DNA of 64,000 nt from Anagrus nilaparvatae (Eukaryota > Arthropoda > Insecta > Hymenoptera > Mymaridae), in the NCBI GenBank assembly GCA_022575985.1, contig JAKSXM010000107.1, forward strand, positions 2,480,001 to 2,544,000, given 5' to 3'. Within the stretch, counting starts at the first letter, position 1, and each line of letters begins with the position of its first letter. The translations under genes and the position numbers were made by a program. The notes beneath the pieces are model-generated. The model ran no database searches. It was not told the DNA's origin and worked only from the letters and a program-made list of their open reading frames with translations. Shown piece after piece: positions 10,050 through 20,443 of the stretch.

Positions 10050-10285
10050 TTTTTTTCATTTAGTCATAAAATAATTGTGAGTCTATACAGACATAATCTA
10101 AAGCTACAATATCATATTCAAATGTTTTAAATAAATTTAGTTTAATTATAATACAGACCTGATGATGGGAATTTATTCCTGAAACTAGTCGTCTAATTAT
10201 TATGCAAAAACAAGTTGTAAAAAGAAGGATCAATAAATAAATTAAAATAAATATGTTTTGATTTAATTAATTAAAAATATCATTA
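10050..10285 (+). mobile_element. Penelope-like terminal repeat (pLTR), copy 1
   Basis: Nearly identical to the reverse complement of 25055-25300. It contains a hammerhead-ribozyme-like motif, the hallmark of Penelope-like element terminal repeats. No RT or endonuclease frame adjoins it, so it is a solo fragment. The nearest Penelope-like endonuclease in this window (28503-29147) has a different terminal repeat. Confidence 0.65.
10155..10194 (+). ncRNA. Minimal type I hammerhead ribozyme motif
   Basis: Core box CTGATGA (10159-10165), stem II GGGAATTTATTCC with a short loop, second core box GAAA(C), a minimal stem III ACTAGT, cleavage triplet ending in C at 10190, and stem I AGAC/GTCT closing the fold. 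The very short stem III is typical of hammerheads reported in Penelope-like elements. The U-U opposition next to the core in stem II may weaken activity. Confidence 0.6.
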
Positions 10286-10683
10286 TTTTTTACTTTAATT
10301 TCTCGCATATAAAATACTTTTTTTTGCGGTTTACCAAATCAACAAGTAAATAAGGCCTTCGGACTTAAGATAGTCATAAAAATTAGGAAGATATTTTAAT
10401 TATTTTTTGAGTTATCGTGTACACAATGAAAAGTGAGGCCCCACTTCGAGCACCTGTACTCGGTGCCATTTGGAAAAAAAAAAATGTTTAGCAACTTATA
10501 ATCTAATAAAGTGCCAATTTAAAAAAAATTATCTCAATTATTTCTACCCAAAAACCTATCGAGAAAACCCTTTTTTTCCCTCGGGTACGACCTGCCACCT
10601 TAAATCGAACTTTTTCACCAATTCCCTCCCATCAGTTTCAAGCTTTGCCAAATAAACATCTTCCACGTATAAGATGATTTTTT

Positions 10684-11105
10684 GAACTGCTAATTACAAA
10701 TTTAAGGATCCTATGCAAGAAAAATGAATCAAACACCCTTTAGTTGGGAAAAATACCCCTGATTTTTCTATATTCTCAAATCATAAGACCAGTATGTTTT
10801 TTTAGTCGCTGATCTTGAATTTTGGGGTCGACAACGTTAATTCTGAAAAAACTTTCAAATTAATAAAAGACATACCTTTTTGGGTTGATTTTTCAATATT
10901 CGCAAGTTTTAAGAATTGTCCACATCCAAGACCTTATTATTCGAGATCAGCGACTCAAAAAACGAACTGGAGGCAAAATTTTGTTATGATTTGCGAATAT
11001 AAAAAAATCATCCACAGTAAGGGATGTTTTTCTTAATTTAAGGGTGTTCAGTTCATTTTTCATGAACAGGACCTTTAAAGTTGTAATTAGAAGCTGCAAA
11101 AACCT
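10684..11105. repeat. Foldback carrying GTCGCTGA boxes
   Basis: Arms of about 145 bp: left ctaattacaaatttaaggatcc pairs (with mismatches) with the right end ggacctttaaagttgtaattag, and the inner agtcgctgatctt pairs with gagatcagcgact. The loop is roughly 10830-10935. A half module with gtcagcgatcc follows at 11219. Confidence 0.7.
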
Positions 11106-11700
11106 ATAATAATGCGCTAAATCTCGTTAAAGTATGTGAATATTCCATAAACACCCTTAATGAGGAGGTGGTATTTGTTAGTTTAAGAGTGTTTCTCATG
11201 AGAAAAACCTTGATTTTCGGAGTCAGCGATCCAAAATTCCTTAACAGACCTTTTCTCATATTGCTTAACGAAAACAACCGTAAAACTGCAATCTGTCTGG
11301 AATTATTTATTATCTAACTGTAAGCTCAAATTATTTATTCTAATAATAACTTCTAAAATCAGCTAAGATTTTATTTTTATGGTGACTTACTGTAAAAACG
11401 AAAAAATATTGAAAGAATATTTAAAAATGAATCAAGCAGGAAAAAAATCAATTTTTTATTGCAGTTAAATTCAAATATGGCATAAGCTCGTTATTTTATG
11501 TAAATCTTCGTAAAAATAAAAATTTATTAATTAAAGCAAAAAATTATTATTTTTATTTACATTAAGAGTTTTTTATGTATATATAGCACGTGAATCTAAA
11601 ATTAGCATTTAGTTCATCTAGTTGTAATTTTCCAGCAATCTACAGAATTAAAATGGATTTCTTTATATAGTTAGATTTTTTATATTCCTTTTTGTAGCCT
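11106..11700. other. AT-rich DNA with one stray module
   Basis: gtgtttctcatgag and gtcagcgatccaaaat (11219-11236) are a degenerate unit of the TCAGCGACCC module. Nothing else identified. Confidence 0.4.
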
Positions 11701-11701
11701 T

Positions 11702-11985
11702 TGTTACGTATTCTGAGGTTTTACCGGGATATACGTAAATATATATTTAATATTTATATAAATCTATTATAGATATATAAGTTTATCCTGGGGATATGAG
11801 TGCCCCATGTATTTTATACTTATATTGATGTAGATGTAGTATAGATGAAGCTGGTTGGAGTTACAGAAAGATTGTCACTTACTCAAATAACTGATAACTA
11901 ATAAGATTTGATATATAACTTCACTTTTATTGATTTTAAATATAAATGTATAAGTATACAAGTCAAGTTATGAATGGCAGTTTAC
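11702..11985 (+). mobile_element. LTR-like repeat, copy 1
   Basis: Begins TGTTACGTATTCTGAGG and matches, inverted, 29400-29695 (TGTTACCTATCCTGAGG on the minus strand). Shared blocks are gaggttttaccgggat, attgtcacttac, aataactgata, gatttgatatataacttcac and aaatgtataagt. The middle differs in length between copies. The TG start, the ATTG/AATAAAG-type signal and the two-copy structure suggest solo LTRs of one family; no gag-pol is present. Confidence 0.45.
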
Positions 11986-12129
11986 TAAACGAATAGTGCG
12001 ACTTTGATAATGGTGGTATTTTAATGAATGGTAGGACTCTAATAATAATTTTGGGCGTCTAAAGGGTAATATATAAATAATAATAATAATAATAATATAA
12101 TTTAATTAAAATCTGCTCATAATGTTCGA

Positions 12130-12370
12130 TATAGGTGTGATCGTCCAATACGCGGAAGTGTCGGTTTCGGTTTAATTAGCGATGGCGTCCCTAATTATTT
12201 TGGGGGAACCGCGAGGAGGGATTTATGCAACTTTCGCTGCATAAGATATTTTGGAAATACTTAATTGTTGACGTATGTTTTACGTCAATGGTGAGGAGTC
12301 GGAACTGTATAGGTGAAATCCAAGATAAGATACACCAAATACGAAAGATCTCCAACCACGCCTAATGCTA
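12130..12370. other. GC-richer segment of unknown origin
   Basis: Contains gtccaatacgcggaagtgtc and gggggaaccgcgaggaggg, well above local GC. Frames are short. It may be the internal leader of the LTR-type element at 11702. Product or role not recognised. Confidence 0.3.
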
Positions 12371-12541
12371 AAATTTCTTGAAATTACGATATTATCTAAA
12401 AACACTTAAAATTGAATATTATAATGCACAACAAATATTTATTTGTAATGATTTTTTATTTTTTTTTTATGCACTGAAACTGTAAAAAAATTATATTGTT
12501 TATTAAAATAAATTTTATTTGAGGCTAATTATTATTTTTTT

Positions 12542-12616
12542 TTAAGCGTGGATTGAATCAAATTAAACCTTTTTGTCTAAATCCACGCTTAAACAAAAGA
12601 GGTTGAGCGTGGATTG
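12542..12616. repeat. Short hairpin with three AGCGTGGATT sites
   Basis: TTAAGCGTGGATT and AATCCACGCTTAA form a stem of about 13 bp around 26 bases; a third agcgtggattga follows at 12605. Possibly a minimal MITE. Confidence 0.5.
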
Positions 12617-12619
12617 AGA

Positions 12620-13560
12620 CCTTTCCTACAAAATATCGAATATATTAAATATATAAAATAATGGAATGCGGATATGATACCTCGAATTATGAGCCATCAT
12701 ACGTAACACATTATCTTGGCAAGTTTTAACTTTTTCAGCATTATCTTGAGCAAAATTATATCAGCTTTTATCACATAAAAAATTTTTTACATTGCGAAGA
12801 AAAGACATGGAGTTGAATTTTTTAATAGTTTGCAGCATAAACATCACAACAAATATTTTTTAATCGAAAGGAGTAACGGACGCTGCATTGTTACTACTAT
12901 TTGAAACGCATTACTCACTTTACGATTATGATCTGCACTTTACACTTTTTTAATTTTATGCATTTTTATATATTTTTTGTTAAATTTATTGAAAATTAGA
13001 GGCACTAACTTTCTTAGCGGCACGAAAAACAATTGTTTTTTCCGTGTCATTAGATCTAGCCTAAAAAATTAGTAAATATAAACAAAATAACGATTTTGTT
13101 TTTAGTAAACTTAAACTTTTAACCACACAAAACTTAGTGTTCAGTGTGGTTAAAAGTCGCTATAAATTTTTAGTAAAATACTTATATATTTAGTATAATA
13201 CTTATTTTTTGGTTATATTTACCAACATTTATTAATTTGTTTTTTACTAAATTTATTGAGGTTAATTTTACTATTTTTTTTTGCGTGTAATAATGTAGCA
13301 ATTTTAATGGATTATTATAATTATTTATATTAGTTGTAGATAACATAGTTATCTTTACGTTCACGGAAAATTTTTGTACATATTTAAAAAAATTTTTTAA
13401 TATTAATTGTCTGAAAATTGGGTGCAGTCAAATTTGGAATTTTAATGGATATAATTAATAATTTCAGTTATTTTTTTATAAACTTTAAACATAAAAGGTT
13501 TCACAAAATCAAGAGTCCCAGAAATTTATTTTTATTTATTTTTTAAATATTTTTTTGTTT
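12620..13560. other. AT-rich DNA, one small hairpin only
   Basis: acttttaaccacac (13115) pairs perfectly with gtgtggttaaaagt (13144), making a 14-bp stem with a 15-base loop. Otherwise nothing recognised. Confidence 0.5.
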
Positions 13561-13744
13561 TTTTTTTTCATTAGGGTAAATGTAGATTGACTTTTTATTT
13601 TTTCAATTCAAAAGTAATAAAGCAGAATTTTGTCTAAACACATAACTTCTTATTTATTTATTAATTTATTTATTTATTCAACTAGCTGTACATAAGTTTA
13701 CACATATTTGTTACATATCTTATCTTAATTCTATATATATATTT

Positions 13745-14775
13745 GAAAATTTATTTGTTTGTTTGTTTGTCTGTACCCTAATGACTCAAGAACCGTCAAA
13801 CCGATTGGCATGAAACTGGTGTCAAAATAAAGAAAAAAGTCTGCGGGTGACATTGGCCATAGATTTTTTGCTTACCTTTCGTAGTTATTGAGATATTAAA
13901 TATTTAGTGTTTTTGAAAAGTTGAAATATCTCGACACTATCGAAAAATTTTTTGATCGCACTTTGTAGTATTTGATTCGGCACTAATTTTTACGTATTCT
14001 CTGAAGTTTTTATTCAAAACGGAGGTATCTTAAAAATTTTATAAAATATTTTTGAAGCTGGTTAAAAAAAATTATATATATATATATATTAGAGTGGACC
14101 TATTTTTGGACTTTGTGGAAAAATTTTGCTCCCCGGGTTTTTTTGTGAAGTTTTGGTCATAAAAAGATCCCAGTTCCAAGGATTTTGCTTTCGCCTTGGA
14201 ATAACGAGTGCCTGTAACCACCTCAATTTTCTCATTTGAATAACATGGGAATTTTGAGTTTTTAGCTTTAGAAATTTTTACGCAGGTCGCAAAGCATTTT
14301 AAAAAGTTAATTATTACTGGAAAGACATGCAAACAGCCCCCCATTCATTCAAATGGGAATTCTGGGCCTATAATCGCTAATTTACGTGTTAGCTCAATGT
14401 TATAAAATAGGGTTTTTCGGTAATTTTTAATAAAACGCTACAACCTCAAAAATTTACCAAAGCACTTCTGGATGGTCTACTTTTTTTTGGTGTAAGTGTC
14501 ATCTATCAAACGAATAAGCCGTATATTTTTATCTTAATACATATGATTGGGAAAAACTTTTATTTTTACCTGAACTACTAAAAAAAAAAAAATTTTCATT
14601 TTGACTTATTGCATTTATTTTACTTAGGTTTACTTTGGTCCAAAAGGACCACATTGGCCCAAAAGGTCCATTTTAACCCAATAGGTTCACTTTGGCCCAA
14701 AAAAACTACATTGGCCCAAAAGGACCATTTTGGCCCAAAGGTCTCAGGCGACACCGGCGGCAGCGTTTATAACTT
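13745..14775. mobile_element. Insertion inside the LINE 3' region
   Basis: Absent from the homologous LINE copy at 30.7 kb. It starts with the TTTGTTTGTTTGTCTGTACCC block and an aaccgtcaaaccgattggcatgaaact segment of a type common in insect non-autonomous elements. Its right part (14340-14560) is homologous to one arm of the palindrome at 41491-42147. Element class not established. Confidence 0.45.
14628..14746. repeat. Minisatellite, about 22-bp unit
   Basis: Five to six degenerate units around ttggcccaaaaggaccaca. The repeats keep one frame open by chance of unit length, giving a WPKKTTLAQKDH-like peptide; it is not a gene. Confidence 0.75.
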
Positions 14776-15496
14776 TATAATATATAGAAATATACTACGT
14801 TATACAAGATGTCCACATGGACTCGCAGTCCGAGCGTGGAACTAGCTGCTATAGCTGCAAGAATTAAAAATTATTATAATGTTCTTATAATGTAAAAATA
14901 TTTTGTTCTGTAGAGTTTTTTATTAACTTAATATTTGATAACTTTTTAATAACCTCTTCTATTTAACATATTCAGCCACTTTATATTACTTAATCTACTT
15001 GATTTTATATAATTCTAATTATTTTTGTTTAACTATAATTTAATGTTTTAGATATTACTTATTTTTTTACTATTATTTACTTTTATTTTGTCTTTTATAT
15101 CAATAGCCAACCTATTGCATATTGATATTTCACATTGTAAAGGCTACATTTTTTCCCAGTTTAATTTTTTTACCTAATATAGGGGTTATTTTTCTAGTTC
15201 TATTTTGCTTCAGCTTGTACTTCTCTATTAAATACTGTATTTTACTTTTAATGACTGTAATATAACATAAATTTTTTATTGATAGCAATTTTTGGTACTT
15301 TTCTTCCAATTCTGGTAATGTTTGTACTTTTTATATATGATTTTTTGTATTTTTTGTAGTACTGAATGTAGAAGGTCTATATTTTTATTATATGCACTGC
15401 CCCATGCCACCATGCCATACATCACAGTGGATTGAATTAGTGCATAGTATATTTGTAACGTTTGTTTGTAATTCAGTATTCTACACAGTCTCCTTA

Positions 15497-15725
15497 TCTT
15501 ATACTATTAAACGAGCAAATCTTGAATGTTTGTTTGTAAATTTTTTCTCGAAAACGGCTCTAACGATTTTTACCATTTTTTGAATACTTATTTTTTTGCA
15601 TAGATATCGGATAGGCTAGATGCGTCGTTTTCGGGAAAAATCGCTTTAAAAATCACTTTTTTCGAATTTTCGAATATTAAATATACTTGAATTTCAGGTA
15701 TAAGTCATCTGTTTATTTTTATTGC
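15497..15725 (+). mobile_element. Helitron 5' end, left inverted arm
   Basis: Starts TCTTATACTATTAAACGAGC after a host A, the classic 5' end of insect Helitrons (insertion at A|T). About 220 bp recurs inverted at 19855-20078 (caagatttgctcgttta at its outer end). The two arms flank 4.1 kb packed with nested foldbacks. No Rep/helicase and no matching 3' hairpin-CTAG were found. Confidence 0.6.
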
Positions 15726-15728
15726 GCC

Positions 15729-16379
15729 TACAAAATTTTGGCTAAAATAAAAACATAAGGCCTCTGTCAGGGCCGAAAAATGATTTTGCAGGTCCTAGTA
15801 CGAATAAATACGATGTTTTGAGATGTTCCTAATTTTTTTAATCTGTGCATGTCATGATAGAGGAAACATGACGACAAAAGAAAATTTCTGGTTTCGAAAG
15901 CACCAAATGGGCCTCACAGGGCCCAATTTTAAAATTTGAAACAGATAAGACAACTGTTTTCATTTAAATTTGATTGATCTCGAAAAATTTAATTTTGCAT
16001 ACAAATTTAGGCAAAAAATAACATAAGGCCCCTGTCAGGGCCCAGTAATGATTTTTTAGGTCCTGGTACAAAAAGAAAGATGTTTCAATATGTTACTAAT
16101 TTTTTTATTTCATGCATGTTATGATACAGAATACATAATGGCAAAAGAAAGTTTCTGGTCATAAAGCACCAAATGGGCCTCATATGGCCCAACTTTTAAA
16201 TTTGACGCAGTTAAAACCACTGTTTTCATTTAAATTAAATTTTTTGAGATCACTCAACTTTAAATGAAAACAGTGCTTTTAACATCTCAAAACATCGTAT
16301 TTATTCGTACTAGGACCTGCAAAATCATTTTTGGGCCCTGACAGGGGCCTTATGTTTTTATTTTAGCCAAAATTTTGTG
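15729..16379. repeat. Foldback with GGCCCTGACAGGGGCC blocks
   Basis: Left arm (taaaaacataaggcctctgt, then gcaggtcctagtacgaataa) pairs with the right arm at 16283-16379 (ttattcgtactaggacctgc, then ggggccttatgtttttat). A third, direct copy of the unit lies at 16005-16090 inside the loop, so tandem duplication and inversion both occurred. Confidence 0.75.
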
Positions 16380-17040
16380 CATAATTAATTTTTTCTTCAT
16401 CATTAAAATTAAAAAAAAAAAAAGTTATTTAATCTGTTTTCAATTTTAAAATTGTGCCCTATGAGGTCCTTTTGATTATTTAGGGCCGAAAAACCGGCTT
16501 TTATCATCAGATATCTCCCACCAAAACTTACATGCATTAAGAAGAATAGGAAAAATTTGGAATATCTTTTTCATCATAAAAAACCTTAGAAAATCGATTT
16601 TTGGTCCTAAATACAAAAGGGCCTTATGTTTTTTTTTTGGCCAAAAACGTATTTAAACGCCAAATTTCCTGCGGAATCCGAATTTAAAATATAAAAATAT
16701 ACTTCCCATTTAAAATTTTAAAGTTGGTACCCGTGGGCCATTTTTGGGCCTTAGGACCCAATATCTAATAACGCCATCGGATGTCCCCCTCAAAACCCTG
16801 AAACTTTTGTTCCAATTTTTTTTTTCGATTTAACTTAGTTTTCGAGATATTTAGGTGTATCTTTTAAAATGACTCACCCTGTATGAATTGGTCCTTTAGG
16901 ACTGTTTATGTGCAAAATAAATAAAATAAAATAAAATAAAATAAAAAAATTTATGTGAGATTTGAGCCATTCTTTACTTTTCTGGACACGGGCTCGTAAT
17001 ATACTATTTTTAAATAAAATCATAAAATATTCTGTAGGAT
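16380..17040. other. Decayed repeats and an (AAATA)n tract
   Basis: 16700-16885 ends in atgactcaccctgta, a terminus common in insect TEs. 16915-16949 is (ATAAA)n, probably the tail of a retroelement ending gactgtttatgtgcaaa. No gene. Confidence 0.45.
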
Positions 17041-17402
17041 TCGGGTCAGCCCGAAGATAATTATTAATTAATTATTGATTTTACTTTATTTAGTTTTACA
17101 TTGTATTTTCTTAAATTGTAGAATATTTAATTTGTATTGTATTTTTATGTTGTATGAGAATCTTTCTAGAAGTAGTTGTACGTTAAAGTCAAGATGTTTC
17201 CGGAGTCTTATGGTGTGTTTTTTGTAGTGTCTGTATCGTATGGTATTTTAATGTATGGAAGTTTCTAGGTCTTAATTGTCGTTAGTTTTTTATTGAAAAA
17301 ATGAATGTTAAGTAGCTAGAAAATTCGAGAATAGAACAATCTAGAAAGAATATTAAAATGTATAAAAGCTGCAGGATTTTGGTCGTGGGATAATACAGGC
17401 AC

Positions 17403-19228
17403 CAGCCATACTAATTACGCCCAAAAATTAAATTTCTTTTTCCGAGGATAAAAATAGATGGTATTTATGTTTTTTGACCCGCTGAACACGAATCCGGGGT
17501 CCATTTTGCGAATTTTGTGGTCAATTTTTTGTTATTAACAAATTATTGGCCAATTTTGCAATAATTTGTTAATAACAAAAAATTGACCACGAAATTAGCA
17601 AAACGGACTCCGGATTCGTGTTCAGCGGGTCAAAAAACATAAATACCATCTATTTTTATCCTCGGAAAAAGAAAGGACCCCGCACAAAAGGATAGGAAAT
17701 GGCCGTTCGGTCGAATTGGCTGAATTTTGGATATGTTATAGATTTCATCATTCTGAACAAAAGTCTCAATGGGCACAAAGCTCAAAAGTCCCAACTTTGG
17801 CTGCTACGGAGCTTGAAAGCTCCAAAGCTCCATCATAACAAAATTCCTCAAAAACCTTTTTTCATTTATTTTTAAAGTATATCTTTATATTTTTGAGGTC
17901 GCTGACTTCGAATCTGATGCCAGATTGACAAGATTGTCAATTGACAGCTGTCAATTAGCTGTCAAAGCTGTAAATCACCATGTAAAACTTTATAGATTAG
18001 CTGGTATTTATGTTTTTGAGGTCACCGATTTCGAATTTGATATCAGATTGACAAGATTATTAATTGACAGCTGTCAATTAGCTGTCAATTAGCCAAAAAA
18101 AATAATAATATAACAATAGATTTTAAAAAGATCTTTTGATTCTAATGTCACTTATTATGAATTTGTTATTGAATTGACAATGTTAACATTTGACAGCTGT
18201 CAATTAGCTTGCTAAAAAAAAACTTTACATTTTAAAGGGAATAAATATTTTTGAGGTTACTGACTATCAATTAGATAACAATTTGAAAAAAGTTGACATA
18301 AAAAGTGATTAATCAGCCATGCATTATATTTTGTAGGTTAAAAACCTTTCTACAATACCATATGTTTCTTATTAATTATATTAACTTTTATTTGACAGCT
18401 GCCAACTGTCAAATTCTTTTACACAGGGATCAGTATCCGTCACGTCCACGTCGTTGGTCCTGGGTAAAGCTAAAAACGGATATTTATGACTAAAAAAGTT
18501 ATTTGACTTTCATGGGCTATTTAAATTGACAGCGGTCAACTGTCAACTTTGCCTAGTATGATATAATATATATATATTTAACAATTGGTGATTTCAGAAA
18601 CATAAAATCCTTTTAAAATCTATAGTTATATTATTTTTTTTTGGCTATTTGAAAGTTAATTGACAGCTGCCAACTATCAATAATCTTAATTTGACATCAG
18701 ATTTGAAATCAGCAATCTCAAAAACATAAATCTAGGCTAATCTATAAAGTTTTCTACGATATTTTAGAGTTTTGACAGCTAATTGACAGCTGTCAATTAA
18801 TAATCTTGTCAATCTGATATCAAATTCGAAATCGGTGACCTCAAAAACATAAATACCAGCTAATCTATAAAGTTTTACATGGTGATTTACAGCTTTGACA
18901 GCTAATTGACAGCTGTCAATTGACAATCTTGTCAATCTGACATCAGATTCGAAGTCAGAGACCTCAAAAATATAAAGATATACTTTAAAAATAAAAGAAA
19001 AAAGGTTTTTGAGGAATTTTGTTATGATGGAGCTTTGGAGCTTTCAAGCTCCGTAGCAGCCAAAGTTGGGACTTTTGAGCTTTGTGCCCATTGAGACTTT
19101 TGATCAGAATGATGAAATCTATAACATATCCAAAATTCAGCCAATTTGACCGAACGGCCATTTTCTATCCTTTTGTGCGGGGTCCTTTAATTTTTTAATT
19201 TTTGGGCGTGATTAGTATGGCTGGCGCC
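17403..19228. mobile_element. 1.8-kb foldback with repeated TGACAGCTGTCA sites
   Basis: Ends agccatactaattacgccc and gggcgtgattagtatggct. Long arms pair through gaccccgcacaaaaggatag/ctatccttttgtgcggggtc and ttgaaagctccaaagctcca/tggagctttggagctttcaa. The inner part is built from a unit of about 123 bp with GAGGTCGCTGACTTCGAATC and one palindrome TGACAGCTGTCA each (17942, 18065, 18191, 18784, 18907, plus variants at 18395 and 18661). A separate hairpin (17430-17680) is inserted in the left arm only. Confidence 0.85.
17430..17680. mobile_element. Near-perfect 250-bp hairpin element
   Basis: Arms of about 115 bp (ctttttccgaggataaaaat to gttattaacaaattatt) around a 14-base loop ggccaattttgcaa. 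It contains gacccgctgaacacgaatcc twice in opposite orientation. It is missing at the equivalent spot of the right arm of 17403-19228, so it is a later insertion. Relatives occur at 23778-23988 and as the outer arms of 20444-21815. Confidence 0.85.
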
Positions 19229-19854
19229 TAGACTAGGAGTCAGTTGTTAAGGAGTTCGTCAGTTGAACTGTATGTGGCATGTATAGTCTGTAGTATATCG
19301 TTTGTAGCACTCATCGTAGTACGTTGCACATTTAGTTTTCTTATATATAAAGTAGGTTAAATGTATTTTTGTCAGATATGTGTATTTTTCTGATAGCTTG
19401 TATCAATAAATGTGTTGTGCAGTTTTATTTTTAAATATAAATAAAGTGTTGCCAAATTATTTGAAAATACTAAGCCCAATCCTACAATCCAAAAAAAGAT
19501 ATTTAGATTTATTCCCTAAAGTATTACATAATCATAAAAAAAAAGTAATTAAAAAAAAATGTCATCTACAAATTTTGACAATTCTTTTCATAATTTTATA
19601 ATTCCTTTCGTTATCAAGTTGTTACTTCTTAAAAATGCAGAAAATAGACTCTTAAGACGCATTAAAAAAAAAAATATTTGAAAAATTGGGGCTTTTTACA
19701 TTAGTATAACATGTATTACAATTTAATTATAGAAAAAAAAATATTAAAAAACTTTAATAAAAAAGTTTTTTTATTAATTTACGAGGATATCATAAAATAA
19801 TCATATAAAAAAAAAAAAATTAAAAAAAAAAATTTATAGCTTTCTTTCAAGTAA

Positions 19855-20078
19855 TCGCAATAAAAATAAACAGATGACTTATACCTTAAAATCAAGTATA
19901 TTTAATATTGGAAAATTCGAAAAAAGTGATTTTTTAAAGCGATTTTTCCCGAAAACGACATCTAGCCAATCCGATATCTATGATGCAAAAAAATAAGTAT
20001 TCAAAAAATGGTAAAAATCTTTAGAGCCGTTCTCAAGAAAAAATTTACAAACAAACATTCAAGATTTGCTCGTTTAAC
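19855..20078 (-). mobile_element. Helitron 5'-end sequence, right inverted arm
   Basis: Inverted copy of 15506-15725. The extreme TCTTATACTAT terminus is not conserved here; the arm stops at the AAACGAGCAAATCTTG block. Confidence 0.6.
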
Positions 20079-20443
20079 TATTTTTCATTTAGGTAAATGT
20101 TTTTTTAATTTAAAAGTAATAAAAACAGATTTTTTTCCAAGAACATAGCTTTTTAGTTTTAATAAAATTTACAAAATCAATATTAAAATAATCATAAATT
20201 GAAAAAGCTTTCTGAGCTTTAATAAAAGTAAAAAACTTCAAATCTTCAAAGAAATTATTCTCAATAAAAGTTAATATAAAATCTAAACATTTATATTAAA
20301 TTTTTTAGAAGAATAGAGTCCTACAATGGAAAATAAATAGGGTGAGAAATATTGCTATTTACAAAGAAATGAAAAAATATTTACTGTTTACAGGTAAACT
20401 GCACTCTAGTTGATGCGCCACCAATGTATTACGTAAAGCACTT

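Larger units (their letters stand above)
13655..15495 (-). pseudogene. LINE 3' end, interrupted
   Basis: Minus strand. 15366-15495 encodes an RT C-terminal segment (LQIYYALIQSTVMYGMVAWGSA; the YYALxQSxxxYGxxAWG pattern of LINE RTs). A frameshifted continuation ends EKYKLKQNRTRKITPIL near 15180. 14780-15140 is a direct repeat of 30765-31115, and the 3' terminus (aactagctgtacataagttt with an AATAA-type tail) lies at 13655-13740, as at 30688-30770. About 1 kb (13740-14780) separates terminus and body here but is absent at 30.7 kb, so it is a later insertion. The 5' side is cut exactly at 15496 by the Helitron end. Confidence 0.7.
17041..19430 (+). mobile_element. LTR-like sequence split by a foldback
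   Basis: Joining 17041-17402 to 19229-19430 gives an LTR-like layout: TATA box (tataaaagctgcagg at 17359), then tcagttgttaaggagttcgt, and a polyadenylation-type AATAAATGTG near 19405. The two junctions carry similar ggcacc/ggcgcc hexamers, consistent with a target duplication for the insertion. LTR status is inferred; no second copy occurs in the window. Confidence 0.35.

Noticed and set aside
14609..14845. Frame with WPKKTTLAQKDH repeats
   Set aside because: Minisatellite of about 22 bp; no start context or conservation.
17942..18918. Bacterial-type operators at TGACAGCTGTCA palindromes
   Set aside because: The context is a eukaryotic foldback; sites recur because the unit repeats.
13566..20165. 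Direct similarity of 13566-13650 and 20085-20165 as LTRs
   Set aside because: The match is short, AT-rich and partial (tcattagggtaaatg/catttaggtaaatg, aaaagtaataaa); not enough for an LTR pair.
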